NCBI GenBank assembly: GCA_965217565.1
Contig: CBDCIS010000002.1
Span: 124,001-188,000, forward strand
Source: CBDCIS01 sp965217565
GTDB lineage: Bacteria; Chloroflexota; Dehalococcoidia; Lucifugimonadales; CATOSD01
DNA length: 64,000 nucleotides
Direction: 5' to 3'
Position 1 is the stretch's first letter; every line of letters starts with the position of its first letter. The position numbers and the translations under genes were made by a program. A model generated the notes under the pieces. The model was not told the origin of the DNA, made no database searches, and saw only the letters and a program-made list of their open reading frames with translations. Shown here piece by piece: positions 35,358 to 44,018 of this stretch.

Positions 35358-36086
35358 GTGATATCCGAACTCGTTCAGGAAGTTCACCTAGCCCTGGCCG
35401 ATAACGCCAACCCCAGTAAGGCCGAGGGCATGCGGGCGTATATGAAGTCTGCGATACCATTTCGCGGTGTGCAGACTCCGGTCCGCCACAGGCTTCTGCG
35501 CGCGTTGCTCCGCGCTCACCCCATCTCAGAGAAGTCCGACTGGCAGGCCGCCGTCCTTGAGCTGTGGCGCAACGTCGCCTACCGCGAGGAGCGCTACGCC
35601 GCGCTCGACCTCGCCGGGGCCGGACGGTATGAGTCGTTCCGTACACTCGACACGCTGCCGATGTTTGAGGAAATGGTCATGAGCGGAGCCTGATGGGATT
35701 TCGTGGATGACATCGCGACCCACCCGCTGCGGGGACTGCTGGAGAGATGCCCGGACGGCATGGCGCGCCACGTTCGGACGTGGAGTCGTGGCGAGGACAT
35801 GTGGAAGCGCAGGTCGTCGATCATCTGCCAGATCAACCGCAAAGGAGAGACCGACCTCGACCTCCTCTTCGACTGCATCGAACCCAACCTCTCAGACCCT
35901 CACTTCTTCATCCGCAAAGCCGTCGGCTGGGCCCTACACGACCTTGCATGGAGTGATCTGGGCGCCGTTGAAGACTACGTCGAGCGCCGCCACCACCTTC
36001 TCAGTCCTCTATCGCGCCGCGAGGCCTTGAAGAATGCCGAGAAGATTCGCGCGGGGGGTCACGCGGAGCATGAAACCGCTCCCTAG
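35358..36086 (+). pseudogene. alkD: DNA alkylation repair glycosylase AlkD, interrupted by in-frame TGA
   Basis: The two halves (35358-35690 and 35694-36086) are in the same frame and together form a normal-length AlkD (about 242 residues) built of HEAT-like repeats that excises 3- and 7-alkylpurines. The TGA at 35691-35693 stands immediately before W-D-F-V-D, where the family has W-W-D, so it replaces a conserved tryptophan (TGG to TGA). Other functional features are intact: the WDFVDD aspartate, KRRSSIICQ and the IRKAVGWALHD segment. GTG 35358 has GGAGGTG upstream. It is either a recent nonsense mutation, a suppressed stop or a sequence error. Confidence 0.75.
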
Positions 36087-36229
36087 CCAGCAGCCGTGAA
36101 GATAGCCTACAATGAAGATGAATGAGCGACGATTTATGAGGAACACCCTGAACACCCTCGATTTGGGTTGCCCAAGCCACCGAATATGACGCCCATCCCA
36201 ACCAACCACAACGTCGGCCGCTTCGGCTC

Positions 36230-36823
36230 ATGATGAGCCAATGGGCGCGCTCGTCACTCTCTGGGCGGCTGATCGCTATTGGCCTGCTCCTACTCGTTGT
36301 TACGACACACGCCGCCTGGTCGGTCGGCCTCGCGTTGGCGCACGGAGAAGGGGAAAGCCTGGAACTGTTCAGCGGCCGAGAGGGTTCCTATCAGGTTGTA
36401 GTCGAAGTCCAGCCGGTGAAGCCTGTGGTGGGTTGGGTCCACTTTTCCGTGATACCGTTGGAGGCCGACAGCCTTCTGCCCGTCCACGACGCGCTCATCA
36501 CCATTGTCGCCCTCAACGAGCGTGATGAACCAACGTTTCAAGCCCCCGCGCTAATCACTCCAGGTTCCGCCGCCGACTCGCCGCCGTACTACGACGCCAA
36601 CATCACCTTCGACGAGGCGGGCGCATGGAGCTTGCGAGTAAGTCTGGAAAGCGAGCGGCTGGGCGCAGCCACGGTCAACGTTCCCCTGGAGATAGGAGTG
36701 CAACCGGTGCTTCCGGGCGGCGAGGGAACCATCGTGTTCCTGCTGGTTATCGCCGCCATCGTAGGGGGAACCGCATACGTCTGGCTTAGCGCGCGCAGAG
36801 TGCGAAAGGCGGCCGGGGCCTAG
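36230..36823 (+). CDS. Exported single-span protein with Ig-like (YtkA/FixH-type) domain
   Basis: The 197-residue protein has a signal-anchor helix (about 14-36), then a beta-rich outer domain (about 45-160) with the ADSPPYYDANITFDEAGAWSLRV segment typical of YtkA/CopC-like folds. A C-terminal membrane helix (VFLLVIAAIVGGTAYVWLS) and a basic tail follow. It probably sits in the membrane with the domain outside. The ligand is unknown. It converges with the lipoprotein gene, overlapping it by four bases at the 3' ends. Confidence 0.65.
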   Translation: MMSQWARSSLSGRLIAIGLLLLVVTTHAAWSVGLALAHGEGESLELFSGREGSYQVVVEVQPVKPVVGWVHFSVIPLEADSLLPVHDALITIVALNERDEPTFQAPALITPGSAADSPPYYDANITFDEAGAWSLRVSLESERLGAATVNVPLEIGVQPVLPGGEGTIVFLLVIAAIVGGTAYVWLSARRVRKAAGA

Positions 36824-37137
36824 TCCGTTACGTCGTCAATGACTAGGGTCTCGCCCTCGCGATGGAAGGTTATGGTCACCGGATCGCCAAGAACCATATG
36901 CTCCCTGAGATGCGAGGGCGAAAACCCGGCGAACGTCTTGCCGTTGGCTGCGAACTCAAGCGTCTCGCCGCTCCGGGTCCTCAGGGTTAACGACTTCAAC
37001 TCCAGCAAAGATTCAGATTGAACTTCTTGAATCAAGCCCCTGGCCGTCTCCGTGTCTGAACAGCCGCAGGAGGCCAGAACACTGGCGGCGAACGCCGCGA
37101 GAACTATCCCCAAGAGCGCCCGGCCTTTTGACATCAT
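36820..37137 (-). CDS. Small lipoprotein, unknown function
   Basis: The 105-residue protein has a signal peptide ending in LASC-G, a lipobox. A compact beta-rich domain of about 75 residues follows, with GETLEFAANGKTFAGFSPSHLREHM. That last segment is common in small proteins that follow metal or copper-binding domains, but I assign no function. It faces the YtkA-like gene tail to tail. Confidence 0.6.
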   Translation of the reverse strand: MMSKGRALLGIVLAAFAASVLASCGCSDTETARGLIQEVQSESLLELKSLTLRTRSGETLEFAANGKTFAGFSPSHLREHMVLGDPVTITFHREGETLVIDDVTD

Positions 37138-37234
37138 TCACACCCGTTAACAACTATCCCCAAGCGTGCGCGACAAGACCGGCGGCGGCGGGATTGCCCG
37201 CGCTCTCATCCCCTTCATTCGCGCAAAAATAGGC

Positions 37235-37300
37235 CAGCTTCCTTACGGCCCTTCCCATTGCGGGGAAGGTTAGGACGGGGACAAAGTCCCTTCCTTGTGT
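37235..37300. repeat. Dispersed repeat (GGGGAAGGTTAGGACGGGG family)
   Basis: CCCTTCCCATTGCGGGGAAG then GTTAGGACGGGGACAAAGTC forms a hairpin. It is related to 52855-52910 and more distantly to 10795-10820. It lies in the 260-bp leader of the VWA-like gene. Confidence 0.6.
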
Positions 37301-37398
37301 GGACGATACCGCGTCCCTTAACTCCCAAAAGTGGACTCAATTTGAATTGACTCTGCTAAAAGCCATCCAGTAACTTGGGGAGACAGGGGAGGTAGAAG

Positions 37399-39525
37399 AT
37401 GCACAGACTAATCCCAAGCGTACTCCTAGCAGCAATAATCGCCCTCATAGGTCTTTCCAGTCAAGCCGTGCTGGCGCAGACGGAACGCCAGCATATCGTC
37501 TTCTTGGTAGATAGACAAGCCGTCTCTCAAACAGATGATGGCGCCGACGCCACGAAATCAGTATTGAGCCTCGTTTCCACACTTCGAGACCAGCAGTACT
37601 TCACCTTCGATAACGTTGACGGCTCCTCGAACGCTATCGGCCCTCTATCGCTCAGCGATGCCGAATTCGTCGCTTTCCAGAACGGGCTCGACGGCTGGCT
37701 GGGGGCTGGGGAGCCTGCTGAGTACGCCGACCTGTTGGGCGCGCTTGCTGAGACCGCGGCCTTTCTTGGCAATACAGGCTCCGCGCCCGGAAGCGCCGTG
37801 TATCTCATCACCAGCGGCCCAACCCAATCAGACCTCAACCAGTCAACTGTTCGACTGGAAGGTCTGGCGAACCGTTTCCAGAGCAACGGATGGAAGTTCG
37901 TCGGTCTTGGGCTTCCAGGAACCCCAAGCCAATCGGTTGAGCTTCTGAACAATGTCTCTTCAGAGCTTGGAGGACAATTCTTCGACCTGTCAACTCCCGG
38001 CGGCTTCAAGAGTCTCTCGGATAGCATCCTCGAAATGGAGAGTAAGGGCGCTCTCAGCGACTTGGGAGGTGAGAGGCTATCGAATGGCGGCGTGCTCGCC
38101 TCGAAGTTTGGCGTAGCGCCCGGAACCCAGGAGACGAACCTTCTGGTGTTCAAAGAAAGCCAAGGCGGCAAGCTGACGCTGAGCGACCCCGCAGGGGTTG
38201 AGATGTCCTCGGGCGACGCGATGTCTTCATTCATCGTCGAATCCCCCTCTGTCGTCATCTGGCGCTTGTTAGACCCCGCGCCAGGGGAATGGCAGCTAAA
38301 CGTTCAAGGCATCGAGGGCGCGGCCTCAACCTGGCAATACGTCGTGCACGGGTACACGCCGGTCCTCGAATCTCTTGGGACCACGCCGCTGAATGAGCCC
38401 GCCGTGCTGATCGCATCCGTGAAACATGAACAGCAGACAGTTACGGCCGACGACATTCGTCTGACCGCAAGGGTTAGCCCCCCTAAGGGAACGACTCTGT
38501 CTTTCGGCCTTAACGACGACGGTGTATCCGGAGACGCCATCGCCGGGGACGGCTTCTACTCGACCACACTGCCCCCCCTGTCGGCCGAGGGCCAACACGC
38601 GGTTGAACTGCAGCTCTCATGGATCGGGCTTGACCACCGGGTAACCTCCCAGGCGGAGTTCAGAACGCAGGCGTTCCCGTCTCTGGACGTAACTACGCTG
38701 CAGACCAAAGACTTGAAGCCCGGAGAGAGGACCAAGATAGCCGACGTCCTCGTTAACATTCAGGGCCAACCCTTCGCGGTGCCAACAGACCAACTCACGG
38801 GTGTGCTGGCCTCCAGCTCTGACGTGGCGGGAGTAGTGGAAATAGAGCCTAAACGCCTGTTGGATCAGGAGCGCGCCTGGTCATACGAGGTGTTCTTTAC
38901 ACCAGAAGGGGAATCGCTTCACACGATGGACTTGCGGCTGAACCTCGAGTACTCCGGCAGACAGTACGCTTACATGTCCGATTCAATCGTCCTGTCGTCT
39001 TTGCTGCCTTACTCTCCTCCCGCGCAGCAACCCGCCGCACTCCAGGCGCCCGCGCCGCCGGCTCCCATTCAGGTGGGCCAGCAGAAGTCACCGGCGCCTG
39101 GCTATTATTGGGGACTACTGTCAATTCCTGGTGTCATTCTCATCATACTGATAGGATGGGCCATCTACTGGCTTACGCGGAGGCGCCCACACGGCTTCAT
39201 CTATAGCGACCGCGGCGAATTGATAGTGGATTTCGCGAATATCCGGCGAAGCCGCGTCATGAAGTTCTTTTCCAAAGACTCCGTATGGGGTAAGGAGATA
39301 AGCATACCCGGACTCGAGGGGGTGTCCTTCAATTTCGCGGGCCGCCACGTCGGCCTTCAGAATCGGGAGCGCACCCATAACGTGCGAGTTGACAACCAGC
39401 CTCTCGTTGGTAATCTCCCGATTCGGGACCGCACCTGGATCGGCACGGAGGGTAGGCTGTACAACTTCCAGCTCTCCCGACTGCCACCCCCACGGGCACA
39501 GGGCGCCGCAGGCGATGGCGATTAG
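37399..39525 (+). CDS. Exported VWA-like protein with C-terminal membrane helix and FHA-like cytoplasmic tail
   Basis: The 708-residue protein has a signal peptide ending near AVLAQ, a VWA-like domain (about 30-215; IVFLVDRQAV where the MIDAS DxSxS would be, so metal binding is doubtful) and Ig-like beta domains (about 225-545). A Pro/Ala linker, one membrane helix (about 572-596) and a tail of about 110 residues follow. The tail (VRVDNQPLVGNLPIRDRTWIG) looks like an FHA-type phosphopeptide fold. ATG 37399 follows GGGGAGG. A strong hairpin terminator ends the gene. Confidence 0.7.
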   Translation: MHRLIPSVLLAAIIALIGLSSQAVLAQTERQHIVFLVDRQAVSQTDDGADATKSVLSLVSTLRDQQYFTFDNVDGSSNAIGPLSLSDAEFVAFQNGLDGWLGAGEPAEYADLLGALAETAAFLGNTGSAPGSAVYLITSGPTQSDLNQSTVRLEGLANRFQSNGWKFVGLGLPGTPSQSVELLNNVSSELGGQFFDLSTPGGFKSLSDSILEMESKGALSDLGGERLSNGGVLASKFGVAPGTQETNLLVFKESQGGKLTLSDPAGVEMSSGDAMSSFIVESPSVVIWRLLDPAPGEWQLNVQGIEGAASTWQYVVHGYTPVLESLGTTPLNEPAVLIASVKHEQQTVTADDIRLTARVSPPKGTTLSFGLNDDGVSGDAIAGDGFYSTTLPPLSAEGQHAVELQLSWIGLDHRVTSQAEFRTQAFPSLDVTTLQTKDLKPGERTKIADVLVNIQGQPFAVPTDQLTGVLASSSDVAGVVEIEPKRLLDQERAWSYEVFFTPEGESLHTMDLRLNLEYSGRQYAYMSDSIVLSSLLPYSPPAQQPAALQAPAPPAPIQVGQQKSPAPGYYWGLLSIPGVILIILIGWAIYWLTRRRPHGFIYSDRGELIVDFANIRRSRVMKFFSKDSVWGKEISIPGLEGVSFNFAGRHVGLQNRERTHNVRVDNQPLVGNLPIRDRTWIGTEGRLYNFQLSRLPPPRAQGAAGDGD

Positions 39526-39557
39526 CTAGAGACCAACCTGGAAGTTTGAGGCAAAGC

Positions 39558-39593
39558 AAAAAGGCAACCCACCAACCGACGGGTTGCCTTTTT
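39558..39593. terminator. Bidirectional intrinsic terminator
   Basis: AAAAAGGCAACCC, a ten-base loop and GGGTTGCCTTTTT form a 13-pair stem flanked by A and T runs. It ends the plus-strand VWA-like gene and the opposing pyridoxamine-oxidase-like gene at 39624. Confidence 0.92.
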
Positions 39594-39623
39594 CCTGGCC
39601 CTGTTTCACTCCGTTGAGCGCCC

Positions 39624-40043
39624 TCAGTCCCGCTGCTGAAGCACCTCCCCTGACAAGCTGGTAATCCTGTATATCCTAACCAGAATGGCGAGGCCTTTCC
39701 TCTCTGGGTCTCGGTCGAGTTCCGGTTGAGGCGTCTGATTCATCACCCTGTCGCGTATCTCGCCCGACTCGTGCACCGTCGCCCTGCCATGGAAGCGCCA
39801 GTTAATGCGTTTCTCAGGGTTGCGGTAGAAGACCACAACCTGGGGGTTCTCGTTCAGGTTGTCCTGGGATGAGCGCATAGAGCGCTCCCAGTAAGCCAGC
39901 GTTTCACTGTCATAAACGCTGAGGCTACCCCTCATGCTGATCTGCGGTTCCCCGTCTTTTGAGGCCGTTCCCACGATGCAATAGCACCCGTCGTTCAGAG
40001 CATTGTTGAGGAGCTCTCGCATCTCACCTTCGATAACTATCAT
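39624..40043 (-). CDS. Pyridoxamine 5'-phosphate oxidase family flavoprotein
   Basis: The 139-residue split-barrel protein has the family's GTASKDGEPQISMRGSLSVYD opening and VVVFYRNPEKRINWRFHGRATV strand pair. Such proteins bind FMN, F420 or heme; the cofactor cannot be fixed from this sequence. It may share a transcript with the EndoQ homologue upstream, 48 bases away. Confidence 0.82.
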   Translation of the reverse strand: MIVIEGEMRELLNNALNDGCYCIVGTASKDGEPQISMRGSLSVYDSETLAYWERSMRSSQDNLNENPQVVVFYRNPEKRINWRFHGRATVHESGEIRDRVMNQTPQPELDRDPERKGLAILVRIYRITSLSGEVLQQRD

Positions 40044-40091
40044 CGTTCTTCCTCACTGTGTCCTTGCGATCTTCGCAATTCGGCTTGAAAC

Positions 40092-41321
40092 TCAAGCCCC
40101 CGGCCATACCCTTACCGTGCCATAGACTCCATCATATCCCGGCTCGATGACAACCTCTCCACGCCTCACCCTGCCCACGCCATCGGCAATCCGTTCCCCG
40201 GCCGCCATCAGGACGTCAGCTAGAGGAACTTCCATCAACAACGAAAGTTCGTTGCCCAACTCTCCGACCAGCCGAAGGTATTCGGACCGCACTCCCTTCG
40301 TGTTGACCCCCCTGCCCATGCTCTCGGCGATTATCTGTTGAAGCGCGACCAGCGACTTGAAGGGCGGACGCCCATTGTCGGCGCCGATCAGTCCGTCGGC
40401 GCGCGTCCTAGTCGCGACCTCTCTTGCGGCGAGCTCCTCGACGCGCTGCATGACGCCAAGCGTGAGCCGCCGTCCGCACGCGGGACAACGCCCCTTCCGC
40501 TCTTCGGTTTCGCCGGGAGAGTAGCTGACGCCGCACTTGCGGTGACCCGAATAGTGGTACTTACCCTCCTCGGGAAAGAACTCTACGGTGTATGCTATGC
40601 TCTGCCTCTTGAGAGAATCCACAAGTCCCGTGTAGCTCAGTTCTCCGTTGATGACCGTCAACTCCCGTCCCAGCTTCGGGAGAGAGTGAGCGTCGGAAAA
40701 GGAGACGATCGACACGTCATCTAGCTCAGGGATTCGCCAGTTCATGGCGGGGTCGCTGGAAAGGCCAGTCTCCACCGCGTAAACGTGCCGCGCGTCGTCC
40801 CCGAAGCACTCCTCCAGCGAGTCGAATCCCGACTTCGAGCCGTAGATTCCAAACCAGGGCGTCCAGGCGTGCGCCGGAATTAAAAGGCAGCGACTGTCTA
40901 TGTCCAGCAGGGTGCGCAGCAACTGCCTGGGGGACATCTGCAGGGTTGGCCGCCCATCAGCGGTGAGGTCGCCTCTGGTCGCCAGCGCCCTGTTGACGCG
41001 CTCCGCGACCTCCAGACTGGGAGCGAAGACGAGCGCGTGAATCCTGCGATGCCTGCCACGCTGTTCGGCGACGCAGTTGACCTCGGCTCCCAGGATGAAG
41101 CGCACGCCCTCGAACTCGTATACGCCTTCGGAGGATTCGACGAGCTTGCGCCGTATCTGCGAGAACCACGCCGGGTGAGTAAAGTCACCGCTGGCCAGTA
41201 GGTCGATGCCCTTGAGCCTGGCCCAATGCGCCAGGTTCTCGAGATTGAGTTCCTTGCTGGTGGCGCGCGCGAAGGACGAATGGATGTGAAGGTCGGCTGC
41301 GTAGGTCAAACCGGGAACCAA
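40092..41321 (-). CDS. Endonuclease Q-like PHP-domain nuclease
   Basis: The 409-residue protein has a PHP phosphoesterase domain (DLHIHSSF at 10-17, SGDFTHP, IPAHAWTPWFGIYGSKSGF and FSDAHS) that supplies metal ligands. A zinc finger (KCGVSYSPGE with RCPACGRRL) and a C-terminal helical region follow. This order is that of endonuclease Q, which nicks DNA 5' to deaminated bases or abasic sites. EndoQ is best known from Thermococcales archaea and a few bacteria. It overlaps no neighbour and lies next to the aminotransferase gene. Confidence 0.85.
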   Translation of the reverse strand: MVPGLTYAADLHIHSSFARATSKELNLENLAHWARLKGIDLLASGDFTHPAWFSQIRRKLVESSEGVYEFEGVRFILGAEVNCVAEQRGRHRRIHALVFAPSLEVAERVNRALATRGDLTADGRPTLQMSPRQLLRTLLDIDSRCLLIPAHAWTPWFGIYGSKSGFDSLEECFGDDARHVYAVETGLSSDPAMNWRIPELDDVSIVSFSDAHSLPKLGRELTVINGELSYTGLVDSLKRQSIAYTVEFFPEEGKYHYSGHRKCGVSYSPGETEERKGRCPACGRRLTLGVMQRVEELAAREVATRTRADGLIGADNGRPPFKSLVALQQIIAESMGRGVNTKGVRSEYLRLVGELGNELSLLMEVPLADVLMAAGERIADGVGRVRRGEVVIEPGYDGVYGTVRVWPGA

Positions 41322-41337
41322 TCAGGCTCTCTCGCTG

Positions 41338-42528
41338 CTAGCCGAACAAGCCCTCACGCTCGAACACGGAGGCCAAGATGCCGATGCCCTCGCGTATCTC
41401 TTCGGGCGAGTTGTGGCTGTACGTAAGCCGCATGTAGTTGGGGCGGTCGCGGTCGGCCCTGAACACCGGGCCCGGATTGTACTTCACGTCCGCTTCCACG
41501 GCCCGGTCCAGCGCGGCCCAAGTGTCCGCCCCCTCCGGCAGCTGCACCCACACCATCATGCCGCCGTCCGGCTTAGACCAGGTGCAGCTTGGCGGGAAGT
41601 TCTCGCCGAGGGCAGCGAGGAGCGCGTCCCTCTTCATCTTCAGGCTGGAGCTCACCTGCTCCAGATACTCGTCCTTGTGCTCCCTGAGGTACTCGTGGAC
41701 GGTCATCGAGGCGAGATGGCTCGGCGAGCCGCCGAACCTCAGCTTCCCCAGCGTCTCCCTCACCTGCTCAGGGACTACGCCGTAGCCGAGACGCAGCCCG
41801 CAGCCGAGCAGCTTCGTGTAAGCGGAGATGTACATCACTGAGTCCTGGTCGTCCATGCCCTTGATCGACTGGGGAAGCGGCTCGCCATCGATCACGAAGT
41901 CCGCGTAGGATTCGTTCTCGACGATGGGAATCCCATAACGGTGCGAAATCTCCAGCAGATGCTTGCGCCTCTCCAGGCTCATGGTCATCCCCATCGGATT
42001 CTGATACACGGAGATGGTGTAGATCATCTTGGGCCGCTTGCCCTGGGCCGCCAGGTCCTTCACCGTGCTTTCGAGGGCGTCGATTATCATGCCATCGTCA
42101 TCGGTGGGTATGTGAATGATGTTCGCTCGCCTCGACAGCAGCATCGCCAGCGTGCCCAGGTAGCAGAACTCTTCGACCAGCACGATGTCGCCGGGGTCGA
42201 TGAAAGCGTCGAGGATGACCTGTATGGCCCCTCCTGCGCCACTGCTGAGGAAGATGGAGTCGATGTCGGTATGAAGCCCCCGCTTTTCCTCGAGGTTCTG
42301 AGCGATCAACTCCCTCATGCCAATGTGCCCCTGCGAAGGCGGATACTTTGCCAGATCCGGCGCCTGCGTGCGCATGGCAGCGCGCAAGGCGTCCGAAAGG
42401 CCGTCGGCGGGCAGCGTCTGCGGGTTGGCATACGTTACCGAGAACACGTACTTGGTATCGGCCTGCAACCCCGGGTGAGTCTTGACCGGCGCCGGCATTC
42501 TGCTGGAAAACAGGTTTTCGTAATTCAT
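41338..42528 (-). CDS. PLP-dependent aminotransferase (class I/II, 2-aminoadipate type)
   Basis: The 396-residue fold-type I enzyme has KYPPSQGHIGMRELIA, SSGAGGAIQVILDAF, YQNPMGMTMS, NESYADF and the PLP lysine in SAYTKLLGCGLRLGY. It resembles LysN/MocR-like aminotransferases without a DNA-binding domain. Donor and acceptor are unknown. ATG 42528 follows AGGAG; an upstream start would add 13 unrelated residues. Confidence 0.88.
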   Translation of the reverse strand: MNYENLFSSRMPAPVKTHPGLQADTKYVFSVTYANPQTLPADGLSDALRAAMRTQAPDLAKYPPSQGHIGMRELIAQNLEEKRGLHTDIDSIFLSSGAGGAIQVILDAFIDPGDIVLVEEFCYLGTLAMLLSRRANIIHIPTDDDGMIIDALESTVKDLAAQGKRPKMIYTISVYQNPMGMTMSLERRKHLLEISHRYGIPIVENESYADFVIDGEPLPQSIKGMDDQDSVMYISAYTKLLGCGLRLGYGVVPEQVRETLGKLRFGGSPSHLASMTVHEYLREHKDEYLEQVSSSLKMKRDALLAALGENFPPSCTWSKPDGGMMVWVQLPEGADTWAALDRAVEADVKYNPGPVFRADRDRPNYMRLTYSHNSPEEIREGIGILASVFEREGLFG

Positions 42529-42586
42529 AGTGGTGTGTGTCTCCTTTCTTGTTCCTCCGCCGTGCACCGGCGTTCGATTCGGGCAG

Positions 42587-43627
42587 CTAGAGAGGCAGCC
42601 GCACGGCCCTGCCCGACTGTGCGCTCCGAGTAACCGCCTCGGTGAACTCCATGTATCTCACGCCATCCTCGAAAGAGGTGTGCGTCACCGGCTCCTTGCC
42701 CCTGATTGCGTTGATGAACTCCTCCTCAACGCGCCAGCCGCCCTGCTTCTGAGTAGGGATGTCTATTTCGGACAGCCCATCATCGCCGCGCCGCCCGCCG
42801 TAGAGGGTCATCGTTGACGCATCCAGCTTGAGCGTGCCCTCTGTCCCGAAGAACCACGCCTCCGGCGAGGGCGCGAGACCAAACACGGTGCTGAGGCTCA
42901 GGCGCGCCACAGGCCCCGACGCCATCTCACATAGGACGTCTATCTGGTCGGGGATGGAGATGAAGCGACGGGCGCCGGTGTCGTCCTTGCGAGCCTTGAC
43001 GTTGACCCTGGTAATGGCGGTAACGCTCTCGGCATGTCCGATCCAGCGCATCATCGCCTCGTACCATATACCCATGCTCATAATGTTGTAGCCGCTCAGG
43101 TCTCGGTTGTTGCGCCAGTGGAGCGGCGCGTCGTGGTCTATGAACCCTCCCTGGCGCACGGCCACGTCCACAGACATGATGTCTCCCAAGTAGCCGTGCG
43201 CTATCAATTCCTGGATGGTTTGGTCAACCTTCAGGCTCATGGGAGAAGGCACTATCTGCGCCACCAAGTTGGGCTTCATGCGCGAGGCGCCCAGCATGTC
43301 GCGAGCCTGCGCCGCGTCCATGGCCATGCGCGCCTCGGTTATGACGTGCTTGTCGTTGTCGAGGGCGGCCAACACCATGGCGCGGTGCATGTAGGGCCAG
43401 GTGCCGATGCAGATGGCGTTGGTGTCCGGCGCGGCTATCAGATCGACCCAGCTATCATAGACCTGCGGTATGTCGTACTCGTCCGAGATGCGCTGGCCCG
43501 ACGCGCGGCTGCGGTTTGCCACGCTCACCAACTCAACGCCGTCCATCGCCTTGAACCCCGGAATGTGGCGGAACGTCGTGTTCGCGCCCGCCCCCACGAA
43601 TCCAATGCGAACTATCTCATCAGCCAT
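42587..43627 (-). CDS. Gfo/Idh/MocA family oxidoreductase
   Basis: The 346-residue protein has the NAD(P)-binding VRIGFVGAGANTTFRHI at the N-terminus and the EARMAM (EKP-like) segment near residue 98. The C-terminal open beta-sheet domain (MSMGIWYEAMMRWIG) binds substrate. Family members oxidise sugars, inositols or related polyols. It starts behind a weak site at ATG 43627. Confidence 0.88.
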   Translation of the reverse strand: MADEIVRIGFVGAGANTTFRHIPGFKAMDGVELVSVANRSRASGQRISDEYDIPQVYDSWVDLIAAPDTNAICIGTWPYMHRAMVLAALDNDKHVITEARMAMDAAQARDMLGASRMKPNLVAQIVPSPMSLKVDQTIQELIAHGYLGDIMSVDVAVRQGGFIDHDAPLHWRNNRDLSGYNIMSMGIWYEAMMRWIGHAESVTAITRVNVKARKDDTGARRFISIPDQIDVLCEMASGPVARLSLSTVFGLAPSPEAWFFGTEGTLKLDASTMTLYGGRRGDDGLSEIDIPTQKQGGWRVEEEFINAIRGKEPVTHTSFEDGVRYMEFTEAVTRSAQSGRAVRLPL

Positions 43628-43860
43628 TGGGTAACACCTTTTTCTCAGATTTTCTTAATAGGCTCGCCGCCCGTTCTCTTCGGCCCGGTGGCTTGGATGG
43701 CAACCCCTCGAACGATTTTTCGATGAGTCGAAGGCGCGTCGAGCTGGTACTGATTATAAGCAACCAAGTGGAGCGCGTCCAGTCTGGGGCCTTGCCTGTA
43801 ACTGTTCAGACTTGATGCCCAATCGCGGAAGGCCGTTCCACTTCAATAGCCTTTTGAGAC

Positions 43861-43960
43861 TTGACGCACCCGCACAGCCGTGCTAAAATGTCTCCAATGC
43901 CATTACGCAAAGCCGGAGAACACAGGAAGCGAATGTCCCAGAATGTCGCAGTTTTTCATG
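43861..43960 (+). repeat. Promoter-led dispersed repeat, copy B
   Basis: TTGACG (43861-43866), 17 bases and TAAAAT (43884-43889) match the promoter part of copies A and C. Downstream, AATGTCCCAGAATGTCGCAG is shared with copy D. The frame from ATG 43889 is short and runs into the oppositely oriented oxidase gene. The rest of 43628-44018 has no gene. Confidence 0.55.
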
Positions 43961-44018
43961 GCTCAATTCTTCCACGCACACAGGCGACCCGCCCCAAAGC
44001 CTGCACAGTTAGCCTCGC

